Part shown: piece after piece, positions 53,747 to 64,000 of the stretch
Position numbering within the stretch: the first letter of the stretch is position 1
Layout: every line of letters begins with the position of its first letter
The notes under the pieces: model-generated
The model's database searches: none
The model's input: only the letters and a program-made list of their open reading frames with translations
Told to the model about the DNA's origin: nothing
NCBI RefSeq assembly: GCF_011752815.1
Contig: NZ_VWWV01000003.1
Location: 1-64,000, forward strand
DNA: 64,000 nt
Direction of reading: 5' to 3'
From: Enterobacter sp. Cy-643
Lineage (GTDB): Bacteria; Pseudomonadota; Gammaproteobacteria; Enterobacterales; Enterobacteriaceae
Position numbers and translations under genes: made by a program

Positions 53747-56305
53747 TTAATTACTGCCGAACATGTCCTTAATCCAGCCGGCAACGCCATCGCTCTTTTG
53801 CTCCTGAGCGGGCTGTTGCTGCTGAGGCTGCTGCTGCGGTTGTTGCTGCGGCTGCTGGCCTGCTGGCGCTTGGCTGAACGGGTTAGCAGACTGCTCTTCC
53901 TGTTGGCTTTGCTGGCAAAGCGCGCTCGGGTTCGTTGTCCACACCGGCAGAACACGGTCGCCGCCGCCGCTACACATGAAGTAACCCGCGCCGTTGACGC
54001 CCATATCCACGATATCTTCCGGCTGAGTCAGGTCCAGCGGGATCGGCGACTGGTTTGACAGATAGCGCTGGTACAGCGACATTGCACCGCTGGCACCGTA
54101 CAGCTTGGTTGGCTGGTTGTTATCACGCCCTACCCAGGTAATGGTCACTTCACGGCCATCAATCCCGGCGAACCAGGTATCCACGTTGTTGTTGGTGGTC
54201 CCGGTTTTCCCGGCCAGATGCAGGTTCGGGTATTTTCCACCCAGCGCACGGCCCGTACCGCGAGCCACCACCTGCTGCATACCAAACAGCGTCAGATAAG
54301 CGGCCTGCGCAGGCACCGCCTGTTCCGCCTGTGGGAAGCTCTGATACAGCACGGTGCCGTCTTCTGCAATCACCGAGCGCAGCGCGGAAAGCGTGGCGCG
54401 GTTCCCGCCGCTGGCAATCGTCTGGAACGCCTGCGCAACTTGAATAGGCGTCAGGTTCAGCGCCCCCAGAATCATCGCCGGCACCGGATTAAGCTGGTCT
54501 TTGGGTACCCCAAGCTTGGTCCAGGTATCGGTAATGGCCGGCAGGCCCAGCGTCATCCCCAGGTTTACGGTTGGCACGTTCATCGAACGCGTCAGCGCAT
54601 CCACCAGCATCACTTGCCCGCTGTACTGGTGGTTATCGTTCTGCGGTGACCAGACCTGGCCATTCGACAGTTTGATGCCAATCGGGGCATCGGCAAGCCA
54701 GGTGTTCAGGCGGAACGTATCCGGCTGGCTCAACGCCGTCAGATAAGTGGCCGGTTTTGCCAGCGAGCCAATGGAGCGACGAGCCTGCAGCGCACGGTTA
54801 AAGCCCGCAAACTGTGGTTCCGCGCCGCCGACAACCGCACGAACTTCACCGGTAAAGCGGTCAACAATGACCATCGCCGCTTCCAGATCGTTCAGCTTAC
54901 GGGATGCACGCAGCACCGGCACGCCTTCGGTCACCGCCTTCTCTGCGGCATCCTGAGAGACGGAGTCAAAGGTGGTGAAGATCTTCACGCCGGACAGGTC
55001 TTTCACCTTGTCGCCCAGCTTATCCTGAAGCTCCTGACGCACCATCTGCATAAAGGCAGGCTGCGGAGAAATCACACCGCCGCGTGGCTGCACGCCCAGA
55101 GGACGCGCGCTCAGCATGTCGTACAGCTCCTGATCGATAACTTTCTGTTCCTGCAGCAGGCGCAGGACCAGGTTACGACGTTCAAGCGCCAGCTTCGGAT
55201 TACGCCACGGGTTATACAGCGAGGCGCCTTTGACCATCCCCACCAGCAATGCCTGCTGGTCGAGGCTCAGCTCTTCCACCGGGCGACCGAAGTAATAAAG
55301 GCTTGCCAGCGGGAAGCCACGAATCTGATCGTCACCGCTCTGGCCGAGATACACCTCGTTCAGATACAGCTCAAGAATGCGATCTTTGTCGTAGCGCGCA
55401 TCCATGATCAGCGCCATGTAGGCTTCGTTGGCTTTACGCCACAGCGTACGCTGGTTGCTCAGGAAGAGGTTTTTCACCAGCTGCTGAGTCAGCGTACTGC
55501 CGCCCTGCACCGCTCGCCCGGCCGTCAGGTTAGCGACAACGGCGCGGCCAATAGAGTAAATGCTGATCCCGTCATGTTCGTAGAAATGGCGGTCTTCGGT
55601 AGCAATCAGCGTGTCCACCAGCAGATCCGGGAAGCCGGAACGCGGCACAAACAGGCGCTGCTCGCCGTTTGGCGAAGAAAGCATGGTGATCAAACGCGGG
55701 TCGAGGCGGAAAATACCGAAGCTTCGGTTGTTATCCATGTTCTGGATAGATTCCAGATGACCACCGTCAAACACCAGACGCGCGCGGATCTGCCCTTCTT
55801 TACCGTCCGGGAAGTCAAACGGGCGGCGAATCAGCTCGATGTTGTTCCCCTGCACGGTGAACTCGCCCGGGCGCGTCATGCTCGACACCTGCCGGTACTG
55901 CGTCGCTTCCAGCAGCTTCACCATCTCCGCTTTGCTGTAAGGCATATCCGGCTCAAGGTTTACCATGCGGCCATACACCGCCGCCGGAAGCTGCCAGACT
56001 TTGCCGTCAATGCGGCTACGGATCTGCTGATCGAGGTACACGCCGTAAATAACCAGCACCACAAAGAAGATGATCGCCAGCTTCACTAATAGCCAGAAGA
56101 AACGGCGTTTTTTCGACGGGCGGCCCGAGCCATTCCCCTTACCTTTTCCCTTACGCGGCGGCATAGGTTCTTCGTCCTCGTAATCATCGTCTTCGTACTC
56201 GTCGTCATACTCCTCTTCCCTGAGTCGACGACGGCTCACCTTCTCTTTCGCCGGACGCGTTGGTTTTCCTTTACGTCCAATAGGCTCGCGGTCATTCCCC
56301 GCCAT
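53747..56305 (-). CDS. mrcB: penicillin-binding protein 1B (bifunctional transglycosylase/transpeptidase)
   Basis: 852-residue class A PBP that builds peptidoglycan and is activated by LpoB. The cytosolic tail is acidic then very basic ([33 protein letters not shown]), with one membrane helix at about 70-90. The UB2H domain (about 110-200) binds LpoB. Transglycosylase Glu237 lies in [11 protein letters not shown]. The transpeptidase has Ser514 in SLAK and KTGTT near 700. The C-terminal tail is Pro/Gln-rich ([11 protein letters not shown]). The start ATG 56305 is chosen with GGAG. Confidence 0.97.
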   Translation of the reverse strand: MAGNDREPIGRKGKPTRPAKEKVSRRRLREEEYDDEYEDDDYEDEEPMPPRKGKGKGNGSGRPSKKRRFFWLLVKLAIIFFVVLVIYGVYLDQQIRSRIDGKVWQLPAAVYGRMVNLEPDMPYSKAEMVKLLEATQYRQVSSMTRPGEFTVQGNNIELIRRPFDFPDGKEGQIRARLVFDGGHLESIQNMDNNRSFGIFRLDPRLITMLSSPNGEQRLFVPRSGFPDLLVDTLIATEDRHFYEHDGISIYSIGRAVVANLTAGRAVQGGSTLTQQLVKNLFLSNQRTLWRKANEAYMALIMDARYDKDRILELYLNEVYLGQSGDDQIRGFPLASLYYFGRPVEELSLDQQALLVGMVKGASLYNPWRNPKLALERRNLVLRLLQEQKVIDQELYDMLSARPLGVQPRGGVISPQPAFMQMVRQELQDKLGDKVKDLSGVKIFTTFDSVSQDAAEKAVTEGVPVLRASRKLNDLEAAMVIVDRFTGEVRAVVGGAEPQFAGFNRALQARRSIGSLAKPATYLTALSQPDTFRLNTWLADAPIGIKLSNGQVWSPQNDNHQYSGQVMLVDALTRSMNVPTVNLGMTLGLPAITDTWTKLGVPKDQLNPVPAMILGALNLTPIQVAQAFQTIASGGNRATLSALRSVIAEDGTVLYQSFPQAEQAVPAQAAYLTLFGMQQVVARGTGRALGGKYPNLHLAGKTGTTNNNVDTWFAGIDGREVTITWVGRDNNQPTKLYGASGAMSLYQRYLSNQSPIPLDLTQPEDIVDMGVNGAGYFMCSGGGDRVLPVWTTNPSALCQQSQQEEQSANPFSQAPAGQQPQQQPQQQPQQQQPAQEQKSDGVAGWIKDMFGSN

Positions 56306-56454
56306 GCATCTTCTCCACAAAAGTTCAGGCGCCAGGGCCCGATTCTCCGTTCTTCCGCGCAATGCGAAAGAAGAAATCTCTCAAAAAAAACAGCCAGACA
56401 CGCTTATCAAGAATGTCTTTTCGTGTTTGCGCCCTATCCCATTGGGAGAGAGCA

Positions 56455-58890
56455 TCAGGAATACTTTTTCGTCCGGCGCGTCGGGGCAGTATTCGCCGGA
56501 TCGTCCGGCCAGACGTGCTTCGGATAACGTCCCTTCATCTCTTTCTGCACTTCGCGCCAGGCGCCGTTCCAGAACGCCGTTAAATCGCGGGTGATCTGCA
56601 ACGGCCGCTGCGCCGGAGATAATAGCTCAAGCACCAGCGGAACGCGCCCCTCGGCGATGCAAGGCGTCTGTGCTTCACCAAACATTTCCTGGATACGCAC
56701 CGCCAGCGCCGGCGGATTTTCGCTGTCATAGCGAATTGCAATCTGGCTTCCGGTCGGCACAGTGTAATGAGTTGGCAGGGCACTATCCAGCCGTTGACGC
56801 ATTGGCCAGTCAAGCAAGTTGCCCAGCGCCCGGCTAAGATCGATATTTTTCAACGCCCGCAGCGAATGCACGCCCCGCATTTCCGGCAGCAGCCAGTCTT
56901 CAAGCTTTGCCAGCAGGGAGTCATCGTCCACCGCCGGCCATTTCTGCTCCGGCAGCCAGCGGGCGGCGCAGGCCAGGCGCAGCCGCAACTGCTGAGCCGG
57001 AACGGACCACTCCAGCAGGCCAAGCCCGCGTTCGCGAATGCCGTTTAAAATCGCCTGCTGCATTTCCTCTTCGGAAGGCTTCGCTAGCAGCTGCGTTTTC
57101 ACCACTAACTTGCCGATTTGACGACGCCGCCAGGCTTTTAACGAACCCCGCTCTTCATCCCACTCCACCGAATCACTTTCCGTCAGCAGCTGCGGGATAC
57201 GAGCGACAAGCTCTTCAACGTCCAGCGGCAGCGCCAGCAGAATGCGGGCATCCGGTGACTGGCTGCCCTGCAGCAAAAGCGGCGCTATCAGCCATTCATG
57301 CCGCGTCATGGCGTCATCCTGTTCCAGCATCGCCCCCATGCCGTTGGCTAACTGATAGCGGCCCTCGGCCCCGCGCCGCCGGGCGATGCGGTCAGCAAAC
57401 CCGCTTGCCAGCAGCGGGATAGCTAGCGAGATATCCGGCTCCCCACTTCGGGCATTTATTCTTTTCAGCAACTGAGCGGCGCGCTGCCGCCATTGGCTAT
57501 TTCTGCTGTCGAAAAGCGACCGCAAATCGCCGCCACCCTGAGTACGCGGCGGTTCTTCCAGGATAGCCGTAAGCCACGCGGCAGTGGCCTGTTCATCCGG
57601 CGTTTTGGCCGTCACCAGCATTGAGGCAAGGCGCGGATCGTTGCCCATTTTCGCCATTTTTTGCCCTTCTGCCGTCAGGCGGCGCTGCTCATCAACGGCC
57701 CCTAGCTGGCGTAGCAGCCGCTGAGCGGCCGCAAGGTTTACCTCAGGCGGCACATCAAGCCAGGTTAGCTGACGCACGTCCTGGCAGCCCCATTGCAATA
57801 GCTCCAGCAGCAGGCCGGATAAATCGCTTTGTAAGATTTCCGGTTCGCTCTGGGTCGCCGCACGTTCGGCCTGGTCGGCGGCGATCAGATGCAGGCAAAT
57901 ACCCGGTTCCAGACGCCCGGCGCGCCCGGCTCGCTGGGTCATTGACGCCTGGCTCACGCGCTGAGTGACCAGCCGGGTCAGCCCGGTACGCGCATCAAAG
58001 CGAGCGACACGCTCCTGCGCCGCATCCACCACCAGGCGAATACCTTCAATGGTCAAACTGGTTTCAGCAATGTTAGTCGCCAGGACCACCTTCCGGGTTC
58101 CCGCCGCGGCGGGCAGAATCGCTTTACGCTGCTCGCCCAGAGGTAAAGCACCGTACAGCGGGCAAAGTTGGACATCGCTCGCCACTCGCTCTTTGAGTTG
58201 CTCCTGAACGCGCTGAATTTCGCCCACGCCGGGTAAAAACAGCAGCAGCGATCCCGCCTCCTCACGCAGCAGCCCGGCCACGGCGGCGGCAACTGCGTCA
58301 TCAAAGCGCTGATGCGCTGGCAAAGCCATGTAGCGGCGCTCAACCGGGAAAGCACGACCTTCAGAGGTAATCACCGGTGCATCCGGCAGGCATTGCTGCA
58401 GGCGCTGGTTGTCCAGCGTCGCCGACATAATCAGAATTTTAAGATCGTCGCGAAGCCCGGCCTGCACGTCCAGCAGTAGCGCCAGGGCGAGATCGGCCTG
58501 CAAACTGCGCTCATGAAATTCGTCGAGGATCACAAGCCCAATACCGTTAAGTTCGGGATCCTGTTGGATCAGCCGCGTTAAAATCCCTTCGGTCACAACC
58601 TCAAGCCGAGTATTTGGCCCCACGCAGCTGTCAGCGCGCATCCGATAGCCAACGGTTTCGCCCGGTTTCTCACCCAATAATTCGGCCAGCCGCTGAGCGA
58701 CATTGCGGGCGGCAAGGCGACGAGGTTCAAGCAGCAGAATGCGGCCTTCCAGCTTACTCTGCTGAAGGATTTGCAGCGGGAGCCAGGTAGATTTACCTGC
58801 GCCGGTAGGGGCATTGAGCAAAACTTGCGGGGCGTACTCAAGCGCTTTCAGCACTTCCGGCAGTACGGCCGCAACCGGTAATGAGGACAC
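56455..58890 (-). CDS. hrpB: ATP-dependent DEAH-box helicase HrpB
   Basis: 811-residue DEAH/RHA helicase. Motif I GAGKST is at 30-35 and motif II DEFH at 123-126, followed by SAT and QRAGRAGR. The HrpB C-terminal domain ends PANTAPTRRTKKYS, as in E. coli. Its role is not well known; RNA helicase activity is inferred. The start is GTG at 58890 with GGAG upstream; the extension to 58965 overlaps the divergent thpR. The 149-base gap to mrcB holds no gene. Confidence 0.94.
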   Translation of the reverse strand: MSSLPVAAVLPEVLKALEYAPQVLLNAPTGAGKSTWLPLQILQQSKLEGRILLLEPRRLAARNVAQRLAELLGEKPGETVGYRMRADSCVGPNTRLEVVTEGILTRLIQQDPELNGIGLVILDEFHERSLQADLALALLLDVQAGLRDDLKILIMSATLDNQRLQQCLPDAPVITSEGRAFPVERRYMALPAHQRFDDAVAAAVAGLLREEAGSLLLFLPGVGEIQRVQEQLKERVASDVQLCPLYGALPLGEQRKAILPAAAGTRKVVLATNIAETSLTIEGIRLVVDAAQERVARFDARTGLTRLVTQRVSQASMTQRAGRAGRLEPGICLHLIAADQAERAATQSEPEILQSDLSGLLLELLQWGCQDVRQLTWLDVPPEVNLAAAQRLLRQLGAVDEQRRLTAEGQKMAKMGNDPRLASMLVTAKTPDEQATAAWLTAILEEPPRTQGGGDLRSLFDSRNSQWRQRAAQLLKRINARSGEPDISLAIPLLASGFADRIARRRGAEGRYQLANGMGAMLEQDDAMTRHEWLIAPLLLQGSQSPDARILLALPLDVEELVARIPQLLTESDSVEWDEERGSLKAWRRRQIGKLVVKTQLLAKPSEEEMQQAILNGIRERGLGLLEWSVPAQQLRLRLACAARWLPEQKWPAVDDDSLLAKLEDWLLPEMRGVHSLRALKNIDLSRALGNLLDWPMRQRLDSALPTHYTVPTGSQIAIRYDSENPPALAVRIQEMFGEAQTPCIAEGRVPLVLELLSPAQRPLQITRDLTAFWNGAWREVQKEMKGRYPKHVWPDDPANTAPTRRTKKYS

Positions 58891-58963
58891 AAACGGCTCC
58901 AAAGGGTTAACATCGGCAGTCGCGCATTGTAGCATCCCGCCAAACCATAACCGAGAGACAAGC

Positions 58964-59503
58964 ATGGCCGAAAATCGACGCCTGTTTTTTGCCCTGACGT
59001 TACCGTCCGAGGTTCAGCAGCAAATTATTCACTGGCGAGCCGCCCGGTTCCCGGCGGATGCTGGCCGACCGGTAGCCGCGGCCAATCTGCACCTCACGCT
59101 GGCGTTTTTGGGGGATGTCTCCGACGAAAAACGCCAGGCACTGTGTCGCCTCGCCGGAAGAATTAACCAGCCCGGCTTTACGCTGCGCCTGGACGATGCC
59201 GGGCAATGGCTTCGCTCAAGCGTCGTCTGGCTGGGGCCACGCCAGGCTCCGCGCGGCCTGCTGCAACTGGCCAATATGCTCCGCGCCCAGGCTGCTCGCA
59301 GCGGCTGCTATCAGTCTCCGCAGCCGTTTCATCCCCACGTGACGCTTTATCGCAATGCCATACGTTCCGTGGCGATCCCCGCCCCGGGCTTTAGCTGGCA
59401 ATTTCAGGTGAATGAATTTTCGCTGTACGAGTCCGTGTTTGAACAGGGCAGAACCCGCTATCAGGCGCTGGAACGCTGGTCGCTAACTAATAAGGAAGAG
59501 TAG
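58964..59503 (+). CDS. thpR: RNA 2',3'-cyclic phosphodiesterase (2H family)
   Basis: 179-residue ThpR (LigT), a 2H phosphoesterase that opens 2',3'-cyclic phosphates and, in vitro, ligates tRNA halves through 2'-5' bonds. The two HxTx motifs are HLTL (His43, Thr45) and HVTL (His125, Thr127). The start at 58964 is chosen over a longer frame from 58814. The stop TAG is followed at once by the sfsA ATG. Confidence 0.94.
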   Translation: MAENRRLFFALTLPSEVQQQIIHWRAARFPADAGRPVAAANLHLTLAFLGDVSDEKRQALCRLAGRINQPGFTLRLDDAGQWLRSSVVWLGPRQAPRGLLQLANMLRAQAARSGCYQSPQPFHPHVTLYRNAIRSVAIPAPGFSWQFQVNEFSLYESVFEQGRTRYQALERWSLTNKEE

Positions 59504-60208
59504 ATGGAGTTTTCACCCGCGCTGCAGCCCGCCACGCTGATCAAACGCTATAAACGCTTTCTGGCGGACGTTGTAACCGCCAACGGCGAAACCATGACGC
59601 TGCATTGCCCAAATACTGGCGCAATGACCGGCTGCGCCACGCCGGGCGACACGATCTGGTATTCCACGTCGGCCAGCCCAACGCGTAAATACCCCCATAC
59701 CTGGGAGCTTACTCAAACGCAAAACGGTGAGATAATTTGCGTCAATACGTTACGGGCGAACACGCTGGTTAAAGAGATGCTGACGACCTCACCTCCGGCA
59801 GAACTGGCGGGCTATGACAGCCTTCAGGCCGAAGTAAAATACGGTGAAGAGCGCAGCAGAATTGACTTTATGTTACAAGCGAGTAACAAGGTTAACTGCT
59901 ATATTGAAGTGAAATCAGTCACGTTGCTCGAGCAGGATAAAGGCTATTTTCCCGATGCCGTTAGCCTGCGGGGCCAAAAGCATTTAAGAGAGTTGATGAA
60001 TGTGGTTCAGCAAGGAGAGCGCGCGGTGCTACTGTTTGCGGTTTTACATTCTGCTATAAATAGCGTCTCGCCAGCTCGCCACATTGATGAGAAATATGCG
60101 CGGCTGTTGACCGAGGCGCAGCAGTGTGGGGTTGAAATTATCGCCTGGAAAGCAGAACTTTCTGCCGGGGAGATGACTCTAACTACGCCGTTGCCTGTCT
60201 ATTTATGA
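59504..60208 (+). CDS. sfsA: SfsA, sugar fermentation stimulation protein
   Basis: 234-residue protein with a predicted OB-like N-terminal part and a PD-(D/E)XK-like core ([10 protein letters not shown]...YIEVKSVTL). E. coli SfsA binds DNA and raises maltose use when in excess; its true role is uncertain. It abuts thpR with no gap. A 191-base gap to dksA (60209-60399) should hold the dksA promoter region; I could not fix one. Confidence 0.94.
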   Translation: MEFSPALQPATLIKRYKRFLADVVTANGETMTLHCPNTGAMTGCATPGDTIWYSTSASPTRKYPHTWELTQTQNGEIICVNTLRANTLVKEMLTTSPPAELAGYDSLQAEVKYGEERSRIDFMLQASNKVNCYIEVKSVTLLEQDKGYFPDAVSLRGQKHLRELMNVVQQGERAVLLFAVLHSAINSVSPARHIDEKYARLLTEAQQCGVEIIAWKAELSAGEMTLTTPLPVYL

Positions 60209-60399
60209 TCAGCATCTGGTTAAGGACAGATAACGTATTGTCTTTTTTATAGTCGGGTCGTTTCGCAAATAAGCTTTTCTTCACACGGTTGTCAAGAGAG
60301 GAGTTTATATAATTGCCAACCTGAAAAGCATCTGCTATTTATAGCGGCCTGATTTTACCCCGACAGGGGACCGATAAGTGCGTGTTAAGGAGAAGCAAC

Positions 60400-60855
60400 A
60401 TGCAAGAAGGGCAAAAGCGTAAAACGTCGTCCCTGAGTATTCTCGCCATCGCTGGGGTGGAGCCATACCAGGAGAAAACGGGCGAAGAGTACATGAACGA
60501 AGCCCAGCTGTCGCACTTCAAGCTTATTCTTGAAGCATGGCGTAATCAGCTCAGGGATGAGGTAGATCGCACCGTTTCGCACATGCAGGATGAAGCGGCT
60601 AACTTCCCGGACCCGGTAGACCGTGCGGCCCAGGAAGAAGAGTTCAGCCTCGAACTGCGTAACCGCGATCGTGAACGCAAACTGATCAAAAAGATCGAAA
60701 AAACGCTCAAGAAAGTGGAAGACGAAGATTTCGGCTACTGCGAATCCTGCGGTGTGGAAATCGGCATTCGTCGCCTTGAAGCACGTCCGACCGCTGATTT
60801 GTGTATCGACTGCAAAACGTTGGCAGAAATCCGCGAAAAACAGATGGCCGGCTAA
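60400..60855 (+). CDS. dksA: RNA polymerase-binding transcription factor DksA
   Basis: 151-residue secondary-channel factor that works with ppGpp in the stringent response, including on rrn P1 and rpsB-type promoters like those in this window. The coiled-coil tip Asp71 and Asp74 lie in PDPVDRA. The zinc finger has Cys114, Cys117, Cys135 and Cys138. The start at 60400 has AAGGAG. Near identical to E. coli DksA. Confidence 0.98.
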   Translation: MQEGQKRKTSSLSILAIAGVEPYQEKTGEEYMNEAQLSHFKLILEAWRNQLRDEVDRTVSHMQDEAANFPDPVDRAAQEEEFSLELRNRDRERKLIKKIEKTLKKVEDEDFGYCESCGVEIGIRRLEARPTADLCIDCKTLAEIREKQMAG

Positions 60856-60880
60856 CGGCTCTCGGAAATGCCAGACCTCT

Positions 60881-60903
60881 ATGGCGGGAGACTCTCCCGC
60901 CAT
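60881..60903 (+). terminator. probable terminator after dksA
   Basis: ATGGCGGGAG, loop ACT, CTCCCGCCAT, followed by ATTACTTTATT. Strong stem but weak T-run, so partial read-through into gluQ is likely. Confidence 0.6.
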
Positions 60904-60926
60904 ATTACTTTATTGCACCCCAAAAA

Positions 60927-61811
60927 ATGTCTGCTCAACTCTACATTGGCCGTTTTGCCCCCTCACCTTCCGGGGAACTGCATTTTGGCTCACTGATTGC
61001 CGCTCTTGGCAGCTACCTTCAGGCGCGCGCTCAACGGGGCCGCTGGCTGGTACGCATCGAAGATATCGACCCTCCCCGCGAAGTGCCCGGCGCCGCCGAC
61101 ACTATCCTCAAGCAGCTTGAACATTACGGCCTGCACTGGGACGGCGACGTTCTGTGGCAATCTCACCGCCATGATGCCTATCGCGCCGCGCTGGCCTGGC
61201 TGCAGCAGCAAGGGTTGAGCTATTACTGCACCTGTACCCGCAGTCGTATCCAGCAGATCGGCGGTTTCTACGATGGTCATTGCAGAACCCTTGGCAACGG
61301 GCCACAGAACGCCGCGATGCGCCTGGTGCAAAACAACCCGGTGCTAAGTTTCCAGGACGGCCTGCGCGGGCAATTGCATGCTGATGAAGCCCTGGCGCGG
61401 GAAGATTTCATCATTCACCGCCGTGACGGCCTGTTCGCCTATAATCTTGCTGTCGTGGTAGATGATCATTTCCAGGGCGTGACGGAGATCGTGCGCGGCG
61501 CGGACTTGATTGAGCCCACGGTGCGGCAAATCTCGCTATATCAGCAGTTTGGCTGGCCCGCCCCCGGCTATATTCATCTGCCGCTGGCGCTCAACGAGCA
61601 GGGCTCTAAGCTTTCGAAGCAGAACCACGCACCCGCGCTGCCGCAGGGCGATCCTCGCCCGCTGCTGGTAGAGGCGTTGCGCTTTTTAAATCAACAAGTA
61701 GCGGACGGCTGGCAGGATCTGACGCTGGAAATACTGCTTGAGCAAGCCGTAATGAACTGGTCGCTTAATAATGTGCCGGTGAATACATCATTCTCAAATG
61801 CCCCGCACTGA
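60927..61811 (+). CDS. gluQ: glutamyl-Q tRNA(Asp) synthetase
   Basis: 294-residue GluRS paralogue (YadB) that puts glutamate on the queuosine of tRNA-Asp; it lacks the anticodon-binding domain. The ATP motifs [12 protein letters not shown] and SKLSKQ are present. The zinc site is YYCTCTRSR...GHCR. The start at 60927 ([16 protein letters not shown]) is chosen; the long frame from 60801 runs through dksA. It is shorter at the C terminus than the E. coli protein (308). Confidence 0.94.
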   Translation: MSAQLYIGRFAPSPSGELHFGSLIAALGSYLQARAQRGRWLVRIEDIDPPREVPGAADTILKQLEHYGLHWDGDVLWQSHRHDAYRAALAWLQQQGLSYYCTCTRSRIQQIGGFYDGHCRTLGNGPQNAAMRLVQNNPVLSFQDGLRGQLHADEALAREDFIIHRRDGLFAYNLAVVVDDHFQGVTEIVRGADLIEPTVRQISLYQQFGWPAPGYIHLPLALNEQGSKLSKQNHAPALPQGDPRPLLVEALRFLNQQVADGWQDLTLEILLEQAVMNWSLNNVPVNTSFSNAPH

Positions 61812-61867
61812 GCTATGATTAGCCGCTGTTTTTTTTGTCCCTATGATTGACACTGCCGAGGTGGACT

Positions 61868-63268
61868 ATTTTTACCCGAGTCGCTAATTTTTGCCGCAAG
61901 GTGCTTAACCGCGATGACGTCGTGGTCGAGGAGAGCGAAACTCTCCCGCACATTACTGTTATCCCGCGTGACCAGCACGCTATTTCCCGCAAAGATATCA
62001 GTGAAAATGCCCTCAAGGTGCTCTACCGTTTAAACAAAGCAGGCTACGAGGCCTACCTCGTCGGCGGCGGCGTCCGCGACCTGCTGCTGGGCAAAAAACC
62101 GAAAGATTTCGACGTCACCACCAGCGCGACGCCAGAACAAGTTCGCAAACTGTTCCGTAACTGCCGCCTGGTTGGCCGCCGTTTCCGCCTGGCTCACGTC
62201 ATGTTTGGGCCAGAAATCATCGAAGTGGCCACCTTCCGTGGTCATCATGAAGAACAGCAGTCTGCCGACCGTCAGACTTCGCAGCGTGGCCAGAACGGCA
62301 TGCTGCTGCGTGATAACATCTTTGGTTCTATCGAAGAAGATGCCCAACGCCGCGACTTCACTATCAACAGTCTTTACTACAGCGTGGCCGATTTCTCCGT
62401 GCGGGATTACGTCGGCGGCCTGAACGATCTGAACAAAGGCATTATTCGCCTGATTGGCGACCCGGAAACGCGCTACCGTGAAGATCCGGTGCGAATGCTG
62501 CGCGCCGTGCGCTTTGCCGCCAAGCTGAACATGACCATCAGCCCGGAAACCGGCGAGCCGATTCCCCGCCTTGCCACGCTGCTGAACGATGTGCCCCCGG
62601 CGCGTCTGTTTGAAGAGTCGCTCAAACTTCTGCAGGCCGGATACGGGTTCGAAACCTACCAGCTGCTGCGTGAATATCAGCTCTTCCAGCCGTTGTTCCC
62701 GATCATCACCCGCTACTTCACCGAGCAGGGCGACAGCCCGATGGAACGCATTATTGCGCTGGTGCTGAAGAACACCGATACCCGCATTCACAACGATATG
62801 CGCGTGAATCCGGCCTTCCTGTTTGCGGCAATGTTCTGGTATCCACAGCTGGAAATGGCGCAAAAGATTGCCCAGGAAAGCGGTCTCGCTTACTACGACG
62901 CCTTTGCGCTGGCGATGAATGAGGTGCTGGATGAAGCCTGCCGCGCGCTGGCGATTCCAAAACGTATTACTACGCTAGTGCGTGATATCTGGGGCCTGCA
63001 GCTGCGTCTGTCCCGCCGCCAGGGTAAACGCGCCTGGAAGCTCATGGAGCATCCTAAGTTCCGGGCGTCTTACGACCTGCTGGCGCTGCGTGCAGAAGTC
63101 GAGAACAATCAGGAATTGCTGCGCCTGACCAAATGGTGGGGCGAATTCCAGGTGGCTGCGCCGCCAATGCAAAAAGACATGCTGAACGACCTTGGCGACG
63201 AGCCTGCTGCACGCCGCCGTACCCGCCGCCCGCGCAAACGTGCGCCGCGTCGCGAAGGTAATTCATGA
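61868..63268 (+). CDS. pcnB: poly(A) polymerase I, probable AUU start
   Basis: 466-residue enzyme that adds poly(A) tails and so speeds RNA decay; it sets copy number of ColE1-type plasmids. Nucleotidyltransferase Asp80 and Asp82 lie in KDFDVTT. The arginine-rich C terminus reads [15 protein letters not shown]. The homologous start is the codon ATT at 61868 (then TTTACCCGAGTC), preceded by GAGGTGG. E. coli pcnB is known to start at AUU. A TTG at 61847 would add seven residues. It overlaps folK by 4 bases. Confidence 0.93.
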   Translation: MFTRVANFCRKVLNRDDVVVEESETLPHITVIPRDQHAISRKDISENALKVLYRLNKAGYEAYLVGGGVRDLLLGKKPKDFDVTTSATPEQVRKLFRNCRLVGRRFRLAHVMFGPEIIEVATFRGHHEEQQSADRQTSQRGQNGMLLRDNIFGSIEEDAQRRDFTINSLYYSVADFSVRDYVGGLNDLNKGIIRLIGDPETRYREDPVRMLRAVRFAAKLNMTISPETGEPIPRLATLLNDVPPARLFEESLKLLQAGYGFETYQLLREYQLFQPLFPIITRYFTEQGDSPMERIIALVLKNTDTRIHNDMRVNPAFLFAAMFWYPQLEMAQKIAQESGLAYYDAFALAMNEVLDEACRALAIPKRITTLVRDIWGLQLRLSRRQGKRAWKLMEHPKFRASYDLLALRAEVENNQELLRLTKWWGEFQVAAPPMQKDMLNDLGDEPAARRRTRRPRKRAPRREGNS

Positions 63269-63744
63269 CCCTCGCGTACATCGCGCTGGGCAGTAATCAG
63301 GCGTCGCCGCTGGAGCAGGTTTCATCTGCCCTTGACGCCCTGGCCGCCATTCCAGAAAGCCGAATGGTGGCCACTTCTTCGTTTTACCGCACTCCCCCGC
63401 TTGGTCCGCAGGATCAGCCCGATTATCTGAATGCTGCCGTGGTCCTGGATACCAATCTGTCTGCCGAAGCCCTTCTGGACCATACTCAACGTATTGAACT
63501 TGAGCATGGCCGCGTGCGCAAAGCAGAGCGCTGGGGGCCGCGGACGTTAGATCTCGATCTTATGCTGTTTGGCGATGAGGTGATTCACACCGAGCGCCTG
63601 ACCGTGCCTCATTACGACATGAAGAACCGCGCATTTATGCTGGTTCCTCTACTGGAAATAGCACCGGAATGCCGCTTTCCCGACGGGCAATCTATTGCTG
63701 CGATACTGGCTAGCCTCTCCCAGGAGGGCATTACTCGCTGGTAA
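63265..63744 (+). CDS. folK: 6-hydroxymethyl-7,8-dihydropterin pyrophosphokinase
   Basis: 159-residue HPPK of folate synthesis. The core motifs [28 protein letters not shown] and [14 protein letters not shown] bind pterin, ATP and Mg. The ATG overlaps the stop of pcnB (ATGA). Confidence 0.97.
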   Translation: MTLAYIALGSNQASPLEQVSSALDALAAIPESRMVATSSFYRTPPLGPQDQPDYLNAAVVLDTNLSAEALLDHTQRIELEHGRVRKAERWGPRTLDLDLMLFGDEVIHTERLTVPHYDMKNRAFMLVPLLEIAPECRFPDGQSIAAILASLSQEGITRW

Positions 63745-63788
63745 ACAGCGCGCCCGTATCCTGTTCTAACCTTTCTCCGGGGATGATG

Positions 63789-64000
63789 ATGAAACCCACT
63801 ACCACCTCCACCCTGCGTAAGCTCAAGCAGGAAAAAAAGAAATTCGCCACCCTGACCGCCTATGACTTTAGCTTCGCGAAGCTGTTTGCTGACGAAGGCG
63901 TCGGCGTGCTGCTGGTTGGCGATTCGCTGGGCATGACGGTTCAGGGCCACGACTCTACGCTGCCGGTCACGGTGGAAGACATTGCCTACCACACTCGCGC
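63789..64000 (+). CDS. panB: 3-methyl-2-oxobutanoate hydroxymethyltransferase, N-terminal part (cut by window end)
   Basis: The first 70 codons read [19 protein letters not shown] and go on to [20 protein letters not shown], the PanB active-site start with metal-binding Asp in VGDSLG. The enzyme makes ketopantoate for pantothenate. Two more ATGs lie just upstream in frame (63783, 63786); 63789 matches E. coli. It follows folK by 44 bases, with no yad fimbrial genes between. Confidence 0.95.
   Translation, partial: MKPTTTSTLRKLKQEKKKFATLTAYDFSFAKLFADEGVGVLLVGDSLGMTVQGHDSTLPVTVEDIAYHTR

Overview
The window is ordinary chromosomal DNA of a gammaproteobacterium of the family Enterobacteriaceae. 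Almost every gene matches an Escherichia coli K-12 gene in length, order and key residues, read in the reverse orientation to the usual E. coli map (rrnH to panB). It is not E. coli. yaeF is missing between proS and nlpE, cdaR is missing between degP and yaeH, and the yad fimbrial cluster is missing between folK and panB. A small c-type cytochrome gene sits after tilS. Many protein loops (BamA L6, DegP linker, PBP1b tails) also differ. The genus cannot be settled from sequence reading alone; I infer a non-Escherichia enterobacterium.

Layout. 1-400: 5' end of a 16S rRNA gene on the minus strand with its leader, P2 and P1 promoters. 418-6750: gmhB, the MetJ-controlled metNIQ methionine importer, rcsF-trmO and proS. 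6798-13600: nlpE, arfB-yaeQ, yaeP-rof (Rho inhibitor), the extra cytochrome, tilS, yaeR, ldcC. 13690-33360 (minus): the large cell-envelope and macromolecule cluster, in transcription order rpsB-tsf, pyrH, frr, dxr, uppS-cdsA-rseP-bamA-skp-lpxD-fabZ-lpxA-lpxB-rnhB-dnaE-accA. It joins translation, isoprenoid and phospholipid synthesis, lipid A synthesis, outer-membrane protein assembly and DNA replication. 33675-38630 (plus): map, glnD, dapD, yaeH. 38686-41788 (minus): degP with a sigma-E promoter, and dgt. 41883-44017 (plus): mtnN-btuF-yadS. 44068-45917 (minus): erpA and clcA. 46095-47375: hemL. 47535-53493 (minus): the fhuACDB ferrichrome uptake operon. 53747-58890 (minus): mrcB and hrpB. 58964-64000 (plus): thpR-sfsA, dksA-gluQ, pcnB-folK and the start of panB.

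No prophage, insertion sequence, CRISPR array, toxin-antitoxin pair or obviously foreign island was seen, and no clearly undescribed system. The most notable non-coding signals are two copies of a ~115-125 bp imperfect palindromic repeat (upstream of yaeQ, and inside the rpsB-tsf spacer) and a three-arm CCCTC/GAGGG repeat filling the hemL-fhuB gap. Others are a strong stem-loop between lpxD and fabZ and several non-AUG starts, including the rare AUU start of pcnB.
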